From positions 28,452,734-28,516,733 of the forward strand of contig OY288259.1 of NCBI GenBank assembly GCA_958450325.1: a stretch of 64,000 nt of DNA. Reading direction: 5' to 3'. The notes under the pieces are model-generated. The model searched no databases. It worked only from the letters and a program-made list of their open reading frames with translations, and was not told the origin of the DNA. The translations under genes were made by a program, and so were the position numbers. This DNA comes from Agrostemma githago. Taxonomy: Eukaryota; Streptophyta; Magnoliopsida; Caryophyllales; Caryophyllaceae. Positions 22,302 through 33,813 of the stretch are shown one piece after another; positions within the stretch are counted from its first letter, which is position 1; each line of letters starts with the position of its first letter.

Positions 22302-25300
22302 GCTGGGGATTAGCTGATACGTTACTGACCTTCAGCATCCTCAGGGTGAGACTCGAATAGAAATCGTTTGACTAGTACAATACGCGTTTTAGTTTTACGG
22401 TTCATGCATAACCCCATATTTTCCCGGGCCGGTACTGGTGACCGACGTCCCACTATACTATCGATGTAGTCCAAATTGGATATGTCGAAGGTGTCCATTA
22501 GCCGATTCGTATGGGTTTTACAGCATGTTCTAAGCTCAACTCGACTTAGGAAGTCCGCCCCGATTCTCGATAGGCTGTGTACACTGTATAGACCCTTTCA
22601 GACTGACCGAGACTTAGAATTAGAGCATACATGGCGTCATTATACTGTTTCCATGACTACGTGCTACCTGATTTACAAGTCATTTTTCAAAAAACCGTCA
22701 TTTTCAAAATTGCATCCTTTTTCAAAATATCCAATTTCAAAACCCGGGACATATACCGAATTTAGGATCCACGATTTTACTCAAAATAGCCTATTTTTAG
22801 CCGGTATTATGCCCATTTCAAAACTCGAAAATATTTTCGAACTTTCAAAACCCTCCCCGGTCCGCCTTTCCGTTTTCTTTTTCGAAAAAAGGGCCGGTTC
22901 TCCCCGATTCTTTCGGGCCTTTCAAAAATTCAATTTTTCAAAACCTTCCTCTTCTTAGGACTTCCCGTATTTAGCAGTGTCGGGTCGTGTCATAAATCGT
23001 CAAGGTCTTCTAGCGTCGAAACTCTGTCGATCTTATATCACGGATTTCCTCCCTATCCCAGTCCGCCTTATTAGACTAAGGCAAGGCCCACCTACGTAGG
23101 ACATACTCCTACAAGGGTCGGCCCGTCTACACAATCGAGTCTAGAAGTCTGGGGAATGTCTCACGTGGACCTCCTTTCGAACAAGGCCCAACCCACACGG
23201 CTGGATCCTAAAGGAGGCCCACCTTTCACAAGTCACCCGTCTAGGAGTCTTTTCCGAGTCGACCTTTTACAAGGCATAGCCCTATAACAAAAGGTTTGTA
23301 ACCCTTACGTCTAAGGGTCACTCGTCCGACACTCGAGTCTTAACCAAATATTCGATCCCACTTGGGGACTACCCTTCATCAGAGCGGTCAATCACGATTG
23401 CTCTAAGGGTCATGTCTTACACGTGTCTCACGTACCCCACTTTCGAGCCACTTAGATGCCACACCATCTGAGTCCTATCTGAGTCCTTAGCCTCACTTGG
23501 GGGCTATTCTCCGACGGAGCGATTAATCACGGTCACTCCGAGGATCATACCCTACACATTTGTCTTAGGAGAGTCTAACCCGAGTCAAACATGGTCGCCC
23601 CATTTTCGGACTCACCCTCGTGCAGCTTGAGTCTCATCGTCAAGTCCAAGCCAGTGGTCGTTACCTTGTCCAGGTCAACGTTCGAGTATCCCGATCCAAG
23701 AATCCTAGTCATTCCAGTCACCTCGGGTCGCGTCTAGTTTGACTCCCTCTCTTGCATTTGTGCAAAACCAAGTTTAGGCAAGTCGTGGCACCTGTCGAAG
23801 ACCTTACCTAAAAAAAACAACCAACCGAGCATCCGAGTCCGGATCTGATTCGAGTCTAAGTCTGAGTCCGAGTCTAGGATACCCTACATCCTAATTTTCA
23901 AATCAGAGTCAGAGTCATTTGTATTCTGTTCTCTTTTCAAAATTCAATAAAATCAGCTTTTCTATTGCTCATATATACTTTCCTTATGTATTTCCGAGAA
24001 CATGATGAACATCGTCATACACTGTGAGCACATGCACGTGACTATAGGCAAATCTATAATGACTACAGGAAATCGAGACCCGTGTTTTCCTTTACCTGTT
24101 CCATGTCTGACATAGGAAGCCACAAAACTACACTTAGCAGGAGCGGTATCGAATCCAATGACGAATCTAGGTAGTCTCCTAGTTTGGGTTCAAGACGGGA
24201 GGCAAGCCCATTTCCCACAATAAACACCCCTCCGACAAGATCAACCATACCTACCCACGGTGTTAGTCTGACCAACAGAAAAAAGACAAAAAACTGGACA
24301 AAAAAAAAAAGAAATCGAAAGTCCATGAAAAAGGAAAAAAAGCAAAAGGCCAAAACAAAAAAGCAGGCCATCATAAAAAAAGAGCATCCACGACCAGAAC
24401 GGTCAACACAAATGAAGATCCCATGACCGGGGCTAAGAGGTCAACCAACAAAAAATATTCAAATGCCCATGACCGTGGTCAACGGTCCACTCAAGATCAA
24501 TACTCATACCATTCAATAAGGGAGAAACAATCAAGCTGGTCAACTAACATCCCATTTAGCCTTCCCACATTACAACCCTCAAGACCTTCCCGAGACCCAG
24601 GCTAAAGACAGCCCGGAATTTTGAGGATTCAAGCTCCATAGGATACCCCTAACCATTAGGGCCAGACATGGAAACCAGATCCCGCATCATCAAACATATC
24701 CCGATCAAAGTTCGAGCCATTTTACTCGGCTTCCCCTTTACATAACAAAATTCACAATCACCATACAAAGACCCGAGATCAAAACTCATCAAAGACCCGA
24801 GAGCAAAACTCGTCAAATCCCTTACCTAATCATACACAATCCCGAGAGCAAAACTCGTTAAAATCCCCGAGAGCAAAACTCGTTAAAATCCCCGAGAGCA
24901 AAACTCATCAAATCCCCGAGAGCAGAACTCGTTAAAATCCCATCCCAATTATTCTCATTCAAACCAGTTACCAACCCCAAACACGGGAATTTAACTTGCA
25001 GTTGGCATAGAACATGCCCAAATAGTTCACACCACCTCTGGGGGGCTACCCCGGAGAACGCTCGCAGTCACAGGATCAATATCCTAACCATTCTAGCCCT
25101 TTGATCAAGTCATCACTGGGAATGCACTTAGCCTACATCATCGCTATGGCTAGTTACACACAAAGTCCTATTAGATTAGGCACCATAATATATCTTCCAA
25201 TACACTGAACTACGGCATGGTTTGATTTCAATATACGTGAATACGTAGGCAGCCTTTCAACAGAGGCACAACCACCCACATTGACACACATTCAAAAAGC

Positions 25301-26270
25301 GCCATCATTCCGGTCACGACACCATCATGTTCTCAGCAGCTAGCTTTGTCGTCCTGGGGGCTTCTCTTAGGCAAAAAACCTCCATCCACTCACAAAATCC
25401 ATATAAATTCAAAAAATCTAGCCTCCTTTCTGTAGTGTGTCATAGTACTCGGCTCAGTCGAAGACAAGAATCTGTCAGGACTCGAGGCAATACCCAATTT
25501 GGAAATGTACCATAAAATCAAAAATTCAGGAGAGCACTAGACTACAACAGTCTCATTACAAACTACTGCAACCCCGTATAGCATATCTATCCCACTTCGA
25601 TGTTCGACCATGTTGCCACTCGTCTAGGCTACGGAATAGCGTAACTTAAGAGTCTTGTTAGGTGGCCCACCCCCCTACCGAGTCACGGTCCAACCCCTCG
25701 AGAGTCCAGTCGTGTCTGTCAACTCGTCCGGTCACGCCCAACGTCGAGTCTGTCGATAGGTCTCTCTCTTCAAATTCTCATTTTTTAAAATTTGCAAAAC
25801 TTAGCCATTTGAGAAAACCCTTTTCGACAAGGTCAAATTTCGGTCTATTTAAATTGCAAATTTCTTTTCTACCCATTTCAGTTTTGAAAACCTATTTCCT
25901 AGCACGTAAGTTGCTTTCAGGACTTCGATTTCAAAACTAAGCAAAAATCATTTTTATTCCCCAGCGCGAGTCATATTTGTTTCACCTACATGTTGCATGC
26001 AAAATTTTATGTAACTTATACAGGTACAATTCAAGACCGCGCAATTCACATAACTCCCCAGCGGCATAGACTTATACGACAAGTCTGATTCCCCACGGAG
26101 TTATCATCGTCAACTCAGGTACATTTCTATTCTCTGGCCGGCGGGCCCTCCACGTAGGTCTAATGGACCTTAAACGACCCGACCGGAAGTCTGCCAGGTC
26201 TTAATCTTTGATTGGCATGGTAGCTACTCTGACTTTCGTCTTGTCCAAGCCTCAGTCAGAGTGGGGGCTC
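22302..26270 (+). other. non-coding internal region of Ogre-like copy 2
   Basis: 22302-23590 is the leader, collinear with 59490-61070. It includes a TTTTCAAAA-rich stretch (22680-22960) and conserved blocks around TATCCCAGTCCGCCTTA and AAGGCCCACCTACGTAGGAC. 23591-23862 stands where copy 4 has gag. 23863-26270 is collinear with 62086 onward. It carries a short GAGTCCGAGTCT repeat (about 23850), a GACCGGGGCTAAGAGGTCAA segment (24360-24500) and about six copies of a CCGAGAGCAAAACTCGTTAAA unit (24780-24935). No reading frame resembles a retroelement protein. Confidence 0.75.
24775..24940 (+). repeat. tandem repeat, ~28-bp unit CCCGAGAGCAAAACTCGTTA
   Basis: About six head-to-tail copies, some varying between GATC and GAGAGC or GTTA and GTCA. 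A diverged single pair of the same motif occurs in the LTR of copy 3 near 47221-47255. Confidence 0.7.
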
Positions 26271-26370
26271 TGTAGACACCCACATTTTGACTGCCAGGTG
26301 TCTATAGCAGTTTCCGACAAACACCCGATGATGATCGGACGCAAACGTGCTTTAAATACTCAGAAACGGG

Positions 26371-27990
26371 TATTACCACTACCTCTTATTCTATTGTCTT
26401 GAATGGGAGTAGCTTTGGTTATTTCAGGGGGAAAAGAGGACTCAGGCAAGGCGATCCCATATCGCCTCTCATATTCACATTATGTATGGAGTATCTCACG
26501 AGAACTATTGCTTATGCGACATCTTACTGGCCGTTTAAGTACCATCCAAAATGCAAGGAATTTAAGCTTACCCATCTTGTTTTTGCAGATGATCTCTTAT
26601 TATTCTGTAAGGGTGAGGTGCCTTCGATTATTCTTCTTATGCGAGCGGTGTCAACTTTCTCGCATGCTTCAGGATTGACCATAAACAATGCCAAGTCGGA
26701 GGTATTCTATTGTGGAGTCAAAGATCAGGATGTTGATGATATATATCAGGTAACGAACATAAAAGCAGGATCACTCCCTTTTCGTTACTTAGGTGTACCG
26801 GTGCAGCCTGGCAAGCTAAATCGCCATGAATGTGATATTCTCACTGAAAAAATTGTAGCCCGTGTCAGGAGTCTTGGAGCCCGTAAATTATCCTATGCAG
26901 GTAGGATTACCTTGATTAATTCTGTTCTTAATACTCTGTATAACTACTGGGCTAGTATATTCATTCTCCCTAAATATACTATCAATCGAATTGAAGCTAT
27001 ATGTAGAAACTATTTATGGGACGGGAGTGTGGATTATAGACGAGTACCCCTAGTTGCTTGGGATACTGTCACTTGGCCGAAATCGGTAGGGGGTCTTGGT
27101 ATAAAGAGACCCATGGACTGTAATATTGCTTCTGTTGGGAAACTAGGCAATTGGGTCTATGAGAAACGGGACTGCCTGTGAATAAAATGGGTATCCACGG
27201 TGTATCTTAAACACAGCGATTGGCACAACTATACTCCTCCGAAGGATGTTCCATGGGCTTGGAGATCGGTTTGTAAGATAAAGGACAGACTGAAGAGCGG
27301 ATTCATTGATAATAAGTGGATTCATGGGGCTAGGGGGTACACGGTTCGAGACACGTACGATTGGCTTAACCCAATGCCCATTAGACCGTATTGGTGTTCC
27401 TTTATCTGGAATACTTGGAATGTGCAAAAACATATGATTATCGCTTGGCTCATTATGCGAGGAGGGATTACTACTAAAGTCAAGCTATGCAAAATTGGAT
27501 ATTTGATGGATGATAGGTGTTGTTTTTGCCTTGACGGTGAAGAGACTTGTGATCATTTTTTTTTCCGCTGTTCTTATAGCACCAAACTGATCAGCTGTAT
27601 TCATCAGCTGACCGGGTACAGCCCTGAGCTCCAATATGTTCTCGACAATAAGGATGGCACGATTAGATGGAAGATTCAGGCTAGTTTACTAGCGGCTTGT
27701 TACTACCATGTTTGGACCCAAAGAAACAAAGGGAGAATTGAAGAAGTTGTGATGCGACCTGAACTTATAGCGAAGCAGATTATAACTGAAGTTAGAGGTC
27801 GAGTGAAGATTAAGGCACATGATGACCTTACGACTGATGATTTTCATTGGCTTCGTAAGATAGGATATAATCACTAATTGCATTGTTCCGCTTTTTTTCT
27901 GATGTAGTTATATCGGATGTACAGAATATGATGCTACTCTGTAAATTTTTTTTGTTGAATGCAGTACTTACATTTCACCAAAAAAAAAAA
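26371..27990 (+). mobile_element. 5'-truncated L1-type LINE nested in Ogre-like LTR
   Basis: The LINE starts inside the reverse transcriptase domain and ends with a 10-bp A-run, flanked by the 17-bp duplication. 5' truncation, poly-A and variable-length duplications are the signature of target-primed reverse transcription. It is the innermost and therefore youngest datable layer in the 16-38 kb nest. Confidence 0.9.
26399..27877 (+). pseudogene. LINE ORF2 reverse transcriptase C-part and zf-RVT domain
   Basis: The frame carries RT motifs GKRGLRQGDPISPL, then FADDLLLF (the catalytic ADD box, about 26581-26604), then SGLTINNAKSE, FRYLGVPV and KLSYAGR. This is followed by the plant LINE zinc-binding domain (CCFCLDGEETCDHFFFRC). 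One in-frame TGA at 27179-27181 replaces an expected Trp (between RDCL and IKWV); reading continues in the same frame to 27877. The endonuclease and RT N-terminus are missing through 5' truncation, so this copy cannot move itself. Its RT is related to the LINE at 49859-51621 (shared GKRGLRQGDPISPL). Confidence 0.9.
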
Positions 27991-30312
27991 TATTCAGAAA
28001 CGGGCTCAAAATCATTGGCATTTGGCTTGGGCTTTTTACGGAGTACATATCTCACAAAACCAACCTCAAAATCAGGCCCAGTGGGTCGTTTCGAGTCAAA
28101 TAAGACTAATTTGGGTCGATTCCGACACCAGAGGTAAAACCGTCTTTTAGCGACCGAGTCAAAACCCGGTCAAAGATTTTCCCGAGACACGTGAGTCAGC
28201 CGTGACACCTCACACGGCTGATTCATACTCCAATTCTACGAAAAATCAGCTACATAAAATATTAAACAATTCCGTTTAAGGATGGAATTCTCAAGTAGGA
28301 ATCCTATCCGAAAACCGATTCAAACACCCGACCGAGTGCAAATACTCGGCCGAGCAGCACAAACCAGCCGTGTTTCCCTTGCTTCTTCGACAAGCAAGCG
28401 GAATCCTCATGCCATCCGACTTCCTGTATTTCCTATCCTAAGCGGTAGTTCAAACTCTCCTAGCCAAGGTCGGGAATTCCCTATAAATAGCTCTTTGCAT
28501 ACAACACTTTCAGACATCAATTATCATTCATTATCTATCAAACACACACACAGATCATCGATCTATATTCATACACACATACATCAATTTCTACACATAA
28601 CAAAACCGATATTATACCCGAAGGAAACCGGCCCGATACCCGACACCCTTCACACGTCACACCAAACCGAGCCACCATAACTCACCGACATCCACTCGAC
28701 GCTCTTGTGCCTAAGCCACGTCCCGACGAGCCCCGATCCGAGTAAACAGAAGCATGTAGGTTGAGGGTGTAACAAAACCCGACTTCTCTTTTTCTTCTCT
28801 TCTCCTCCTCGTCGTCCGCTTTTCTTACGGGTCTCGTGTCGGTCCTTTTTATTACGGGTCGTTCGTCATTTTTTTATTTTATTTTCTAATATCGATATTA
28901 CTAAAAACTATTTTCATACATCGAACATTCTTAAAAGTATGATATCAACTCTATAGTTGAATATCGTATCAAAAAGAATTAAATTAAATCTCGACGACGT
29001 TAAAAATCGTTACATCTATTTTTCGTTCAAACTCTTTTTTTAAAAACAATTTTACAAAACCTTTTATAAAATTCATTCCGAATGTTCGATACCGATTTCA
29101 TAATCGAATATCGGATACGACGAATATCGAAAACATAAATCGAGTATAAATTAATTCGTATTTGTACGCGATTTATCAAATTAACGATTTTCGAACAAAC
29201 GAGCGAAACCGGGACAGACCCGCACGCGAGTCGCGCCCCACCCAGGCGACTCGCGCACGGGCCTGAAACCCGAGCCCCTTTTTTTAGCTTTTCTCGTTCG
29301 TTTTTTATTATTTATTCTACGAAACGATTTCTAAAATTTATATCTTTTCTAAAACTACTCGGAATATTTGATATTGATTTCGTAGTCAATTATCGAATAT
29401 AACGAACAACGAAAATATTAAGTCGAGTACGAATTATGCAATATTCGTATGCGATTTAATAAAAGCATCGAATTTTCAAAAAAAACCGCTTTCGAAATCA
29501 GCCCGTCACGCGACCCGCCGGCATCCCGGGCGAGCCGCGCGGTTGGCTGTCACACGACACGCCTTTTCTTTTTTTTATTATTTTTCGAGCTTCGTTTTTT
29601 ATACAAAACAACGTCTTTTAACGATATTTTTCAGATTTCGATTAATATTTTTCTCGATCTCGTATATTCATTATTTTTGCTATATTTTTTTTTACAAATC
29701 GATACTAACTCGTTTGTTTATTTTGTAGCAAATTCACATCTATTTCATCTTTTGTTTTATTATACTAAAACGAATCTCACATGCTAAAACAACTTTGACG
29801 TTAATTTTAGTTGCATTAAACCGACTTAGCAACCCATTCAATTCCTCGCATGCTTAGGAAAACAATGTTTGCATATCATTCATCGTATTACTAACGCGCG
29901 TATTAAAAAATCATTCGATATCCTAGTAGAGGCCGCTAATGTGCGGGCGGGGTTGGGTGTTCTTAGTGAACTTCCAACACGTACCCTCACCCCTTACTCA
30001 GAACCGTGGTTTCCGGATGTCCGAATCCACTGGCAACGAGAGTCATTCAATATACGATTAACCGATCAAGTCGGCATCGGTATCGAATTGCAAAGGGACG
30101 AGCCCAATAAACTCTGACATCGGAAATGGGCCGTATCTTGTATACGGCCCACTACGACATAGAGTGGGCTTGAACGGTTCCGAATAACTATAAAATTCGG
30201 TGGCGACTCCAACTTCGATTTAAATTTCAATTTGACCATCTCATATGGAGATTCATTCGCCTCCCCAAACCCGCGCGTGGCCGCGTCGGGGTGGACCTAT
30301 GTCATGTCCACA

Positions 30313-31870
30313 GAAAGTCATTATTCACACCGATCATGCGGCCATTCGTTACATCATGTCTAAAAAGGAGACAAAGTCCCGACTCTTTCGGTGGGTGCTC
30401 CTTTTACAAGAATTCGATATTGATATTAAAGACAAAGCCGGATCGGAGAACTTGGTAGCGGATCATCATAGTAGACTAACGGTAAGTAAAGAAAGCAATG
30501 AAGAAGATGGCATTCCCATCAATGAAGCTATGAGAGATGAGGCCTTGATGGCCGTTGAAACTATTACACCTTGGTATGCCGATATCGTCAATTTCTTAGT
30601 GTCTCACTATATTCCGGACGATTATTCCAAATAAGAAAGGAAGAAACTACGTTATGAAGCCCGACGCTATTATTGGGACGAGCCTTATTTTTTTCGCCGA
30701 TGCGTAGGTGGAATTTACCGACGATGTGTTACGGCCGAAGAAGGATATAATATTGTGAAGCACTTCCACTCGACATCTTATGGTGGACACTTGGCCAACC
30801 AAAAGACAATTGCCAAGGTTCTCCAAAGCGGGTTTTGGTGGCCTTCCATGTTTAAAGACATTCGAGCTTTCATTCTCACATGCGATGCATGCCAACGAAG
30901 TGGCAATATAACAAGAAGAAATGAGATGCCCCTTCAACCTATCTTGGAGATTGAATTGTTCGATGTTTGGGGCATTGATTTCATGGGTCCGTTCACATCC
31001 TCTTTTGGTAACAAGTACATTCTAGTCGCGGTTGATTATGTCTCAAAATGGATCGAGGCCGTAGCTTCCCCCACCAATGACTCCAAAGTTGTAATCAAGC
31101 TTTTCAAGAACGTGATTTTCCCGAGATTCGGTATGCCTAGAGCCATAATTAGAAATGGAGGCTCTCATTTTAGGAAGGATACCTTTGAACACCTTCTTAG
31201 GAAGTACGGTATCACCCACACTATGTCCTTAGCCTACCACCCTCAATCAAATGAGCAAGCCGCGATCTCTAACCGACAAATCAAGGGAATTTTAGAGAAA
31301 GTTGTAAATACACACCGAAAGGATTGGTCATTGAAATTGAATGACGCCCTTTGGGCATTGAGGACGGCTTACAAAGCGCCGATTGGAACCACTCCTTATC
31401 GTCGTGTGTATGGTAAAGCTTGTCATTTACCGGTGGAGCTAGAACACAAAGCCAAATGGGCAATCAAAGAGCTAAACTTCGATGAGAGTGTTGTAGGAAA
31501 TAATCGCCTTCTCCAACTACAAGAGTTGGAAGAATTAAGACTTGAGGCCTATGAGAATTCGAAGATCTACAAAGAACGAACTCGCCAATGGCACGATTCT
31601 CGAATTCTTCGTAAGGACTTCTCCGTTGGTGATAAGGTATTACTCTTCAACTCTCGCTTTAAGCTCTTTCCCGGTAAGTTGAAATCAAAATGGTCGGGTC
31701 CATTCAAAGTGACCGGAGTGCAACCATATGGATCGATAGAGATATCAAGCCCGTAAACCGGGAAGTTTATGGTCAATGGGCAACGTTTGAAGATTTATCA
31801 TCCCGGTTATATTCGTGAGACCTTTGCTACTATGAAGCTTGGTGAGCTCCTATCGGGGAGCGATGTTTGA
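30313..31870 (+). pseudogene. RNase H (C-part) and integrase of Athila element #2
   Basis: The frame resumes with VIIHTDHAAIRYI and the end of RNase H (LVADHHSRL, where LADHLSRL is usual). A TAA at 30632-30634 interrupts the linker. The integrase zinc finger follows (GHLANQKT then CDACQRSGN), then the core: the first catalytic Asp in WGIDFMGPF is kept. The second is Asn (IIRNGG instead of ISDGG) and the Glu site reads QAAISNR instead of QAEISNR. Two of three DDE residues are therefore replaced. The C-terminal part has a TAA at 31754-31756 and then continues in frame to TGA at 31868-31870. Integration by this protein would be inactive. Confidence 0.88.
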
Positions 31871-32175
31871 ACCCCTCTCAAAGTTGAAGTAGGTTTGGTG
31901 GTATCCTCAACAACCACCTTGTATATATGTATCATATTTCTTTGAGTTTATTAGTTTTGTTAGCTTGAGAAGATTGATTGAAATTGGATTTCGCTATGGA
32001 GCGTAATTTGGATGAAGATCAAGCTTTTGAAGAAGTTATGGAGCTTAAATCGAAGACCACAAGCATGTTTGTGGAAATATTGATTATGTAATGTGAGTCG
32101 AGTCAATATTTGAATCTCTAGGTGATAATTGAAGAGCCATGAAATGGCAAGGCGGAAAAACGCAGCAAAGAAGAC
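31871..32175 (+). other. pol-ORF3 spacer of Athila #2
   Basis: This non-coding stretch lies between the pol stop and the internal palindrome cluster. No feature is recognised in it. Confidence 0.4.
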
Positions 32176-32415
32176 CGCCGGGCGAAACTTCGCCCGCTGA
32201 GACTCGACCGGGCGAAACTTCGCCCCACGGAAAAGTTGCCAGAATTGCCGGAACCGAAGAATATACCATCGGGCGAAATTTCGCCCGGTGAGATTTTGAT
32301 CGGGTGAAATTTCACCCTGTGGAAAAAAGTTGGCAAAACGATTTTCACGACGAAAAGTCGTCGGGTGAAATTTCACCCGATGGTGCTCGACCGGGTGAAA
32401 TTTCACCCGGCGGTG
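32176..32415 (+). promoter_or_regulatory. internal palindrome cluster ahead of ORF3 (Athila #2)
   Basis: Six successive palindromes such as GGGCGAAACTTCGCCC, CGGGCGAAATTTCGCCCG and CGGGTGAAATTTCACCCG are spaced about 30-50 bp apart. They are of the same type as the LTR cluster but outside the LTR. A TATA-like TTATTTATACC at 32566-32576 follows, and the ORF3 ATG lies 170 bp further on. An internal promoter or an RNA-structured leader for ORF3 is possible; neither is shown. Confidence 0.6.
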
Positions 32416-32746
32416 TGACTTGGCCAATCACCTACACCTTTTACTCACTCACTACATTTTCACCTCCCTCCAACAATTTACCTCAACATAACTTTCCCTC
32501 CAATATTTGTTTACACCAAATTTTTACCACCAACTTTAAACGTTCACTTTCCCTCTCAAACACCCTTATTTATACCACCTTTTTCACCTCACTCAACATT
32601 TCACCCTTTCAACCATCACAAAATCATTACACCACCTTCCATACACCACATTCATAACTCCTTTCCATACTTGGGTGAATATTTATTTTGAGTTTTTGAA
32701 GAAAAGAAAAGCAAAAGTTTTGGGATTTTTCTTGCAAATTATTATC

Positions 32747-33813
32747 ATGGAGACAAGAGCTCAACGAGCCGCGCGTAAACAAGGTATGGCCTCGACTTCT
32801 AATCCTTCTAAGCATTCATCTTCTGGTAAGTCTTCTAGGCCTAAACTTTTACCGTGCCCTAATTCACCCCTTGCTCGTACCTTCTCTGAAAAAACTTTTC
32901 AGAGTACGAGATGGCCTTGTCCATTCACAATGAAAACTATAGGAATTAAGAACGATATTAGAGAGTTATCGTCTAGAATTGGTATTAGTAAACTCCTTGA
33001 TTTTGTGTCTTGCACAAATAAAGACTTGACTTGTGCGTTTTTAGGTACCTTTACAATCGATAACCCGACCGCACCTAAAGAGTTCAAATTCAATTTGTTT
33101 GGTAGAAATCATTGTTTAAATATTTCCGACTTTAGCTTAGCTCTAGGTTTGCCCTCATCGGATACCGGACTAAGTAGACCTCTTTGTGATTCGCAAAGTA
33201 GTGCGACTAGGAGAGACTTATGGAGGCGCATAGCGCCGGGTCAACGTGATTTCGAACCCAATTCTAGTTTTACCGCTAAATCCGTAACCCAGCCATTAGT
33301 TATTTCACTGAAATCCTTTCCCACTGTCTTTTGCCATCTATCGACAATATCATTAACCTCAATTTGTGTGTCCTACAATTGATATGTGACTCTTTACTCG
33401 GTAACCCTTATCCCCTTGACCTACCTATTGTCGTGGCGTTACACTTTCATCAAATTATCATTGACAAACGCCCCTCTATCGACTATGGTGGTCTTGTGAC
33501 TGTAATAGCAAAAAATTTGGGTTATGCGACCGACCATCTTAAACCACATGACCCCCGTGTCTGGCTTGACGAGGCCTATTTCCCTACTTGGATCTTTCAC
33601 GTGCCTGACCACCGCCTCAGCTCTCTTAGCCATGACCGAGCCTTAATTGTCCCCAGCAAATACCGAACCAATATTTATAACCGTCACAATTGGGACCTAC
33701 CTCCAGGTCCCTGTGAATTCCGACTGAACAACTCGGGGGATGTAGGAGTTTGGGAGTATGCCGGTGAAGGAACTCCCACGGCCTCCTTTTCGTCAAATGA
33801 CTATTCAGACTAG
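32747..33813 (+). pseudogene. third ORF of Athila element (ATHILA ORF-1 type), frameshifted
   Basis: The ATG at 32747 opens a basic Ser-rich N-terminus (RAQRAARKQG, SSSGKSSRPK). A domain resembling the Arabidopsis ATHILA ORF-1 family follows (GIKNDIRELSSRIG, LGTFTIDN, FNLFGRNHCLNISDFSLALG). The frame changes near 33283; the continuation (NPAISYFTEI, then LPIVVALHFHQIIID) runs to TAG at 33811-33813. Athila elements carry extra ORFs between pol and the 3' LTR, some called env-like. I see no obvious signal peptide or transmembrane segment here. The function is unknown. Confidence 0.7.

Larger units (their letters stand above)
26354..28004. repeat. target site duplications of the nested LINE (26354-26370 and 27988-28004)
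   Basis: AAATACTCAGAAACGGG precedes the LINE and AAATATTCAGAAACGGG follows its A-run (17 bp, one mismatch). The first AAA of the right copy may belong to the poly-A tail. Confidence 0.85.
22302..30312 (+). mobile_element. Ogre-like non-autonomous derivative (family B copy 2), nested in Athila #2; 5' LTR missing
   Basis: The sequence begins inside the tRNA-Arg PBS (GCTGGGGATTA) with no LTR before it. It matches the leader at 59490 onward, shows no gag or pol, and continues through a repeat-rich 3' region to a PPT-like AGTGGGGGCTC (26259-26270) and the 3' LTR (26271-30312). Athila pol resumes at 30313 with the RNase H domain. Compared with copy 4, the gag block is absent: about 270 bp (23591-23862) replace about 1 kb. 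This is the structure of a large retrotransposon derivative moved by proteins supplied in trans. Confidence 0.85.
26271..30312 (+). repeat. 3' LTR of Ogre-like copy 2, split by a LINE
   Basis: It starts TGTAGACACCCACATTTTG and ends GTCATGTCCACA. A LINE occupies about 26371-27987 of it. The TATA box is CTATAAATA (28481-28489). Upstream there are only two imperfect palindromes (ACCGAGTGC, ACTCGGCCGAGC; about 28330-28362). The downstream cluster seen in other copies is replaced by unrelated inverted repeats (GCGAGTCGC/GCGACTCGC, about 29226-29258). The conserved 3' block starts at about 29925. Confidence 0.87.

Noticed and set aside
24775..24940. CRISPR-like regular repeats
   Set aside because: Units are head-to-tail without unique spacers, lie in a plant retroelement and vary in sequence: an ordinary minisatellite.
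32747..33813. retroviral-type envelope protein
   Set aside because: No signal peptide, transmembrane helix or cysteine pattern is visible. Similarity is to the ATHILA ORF-1 family, so 'env' is not claimed.
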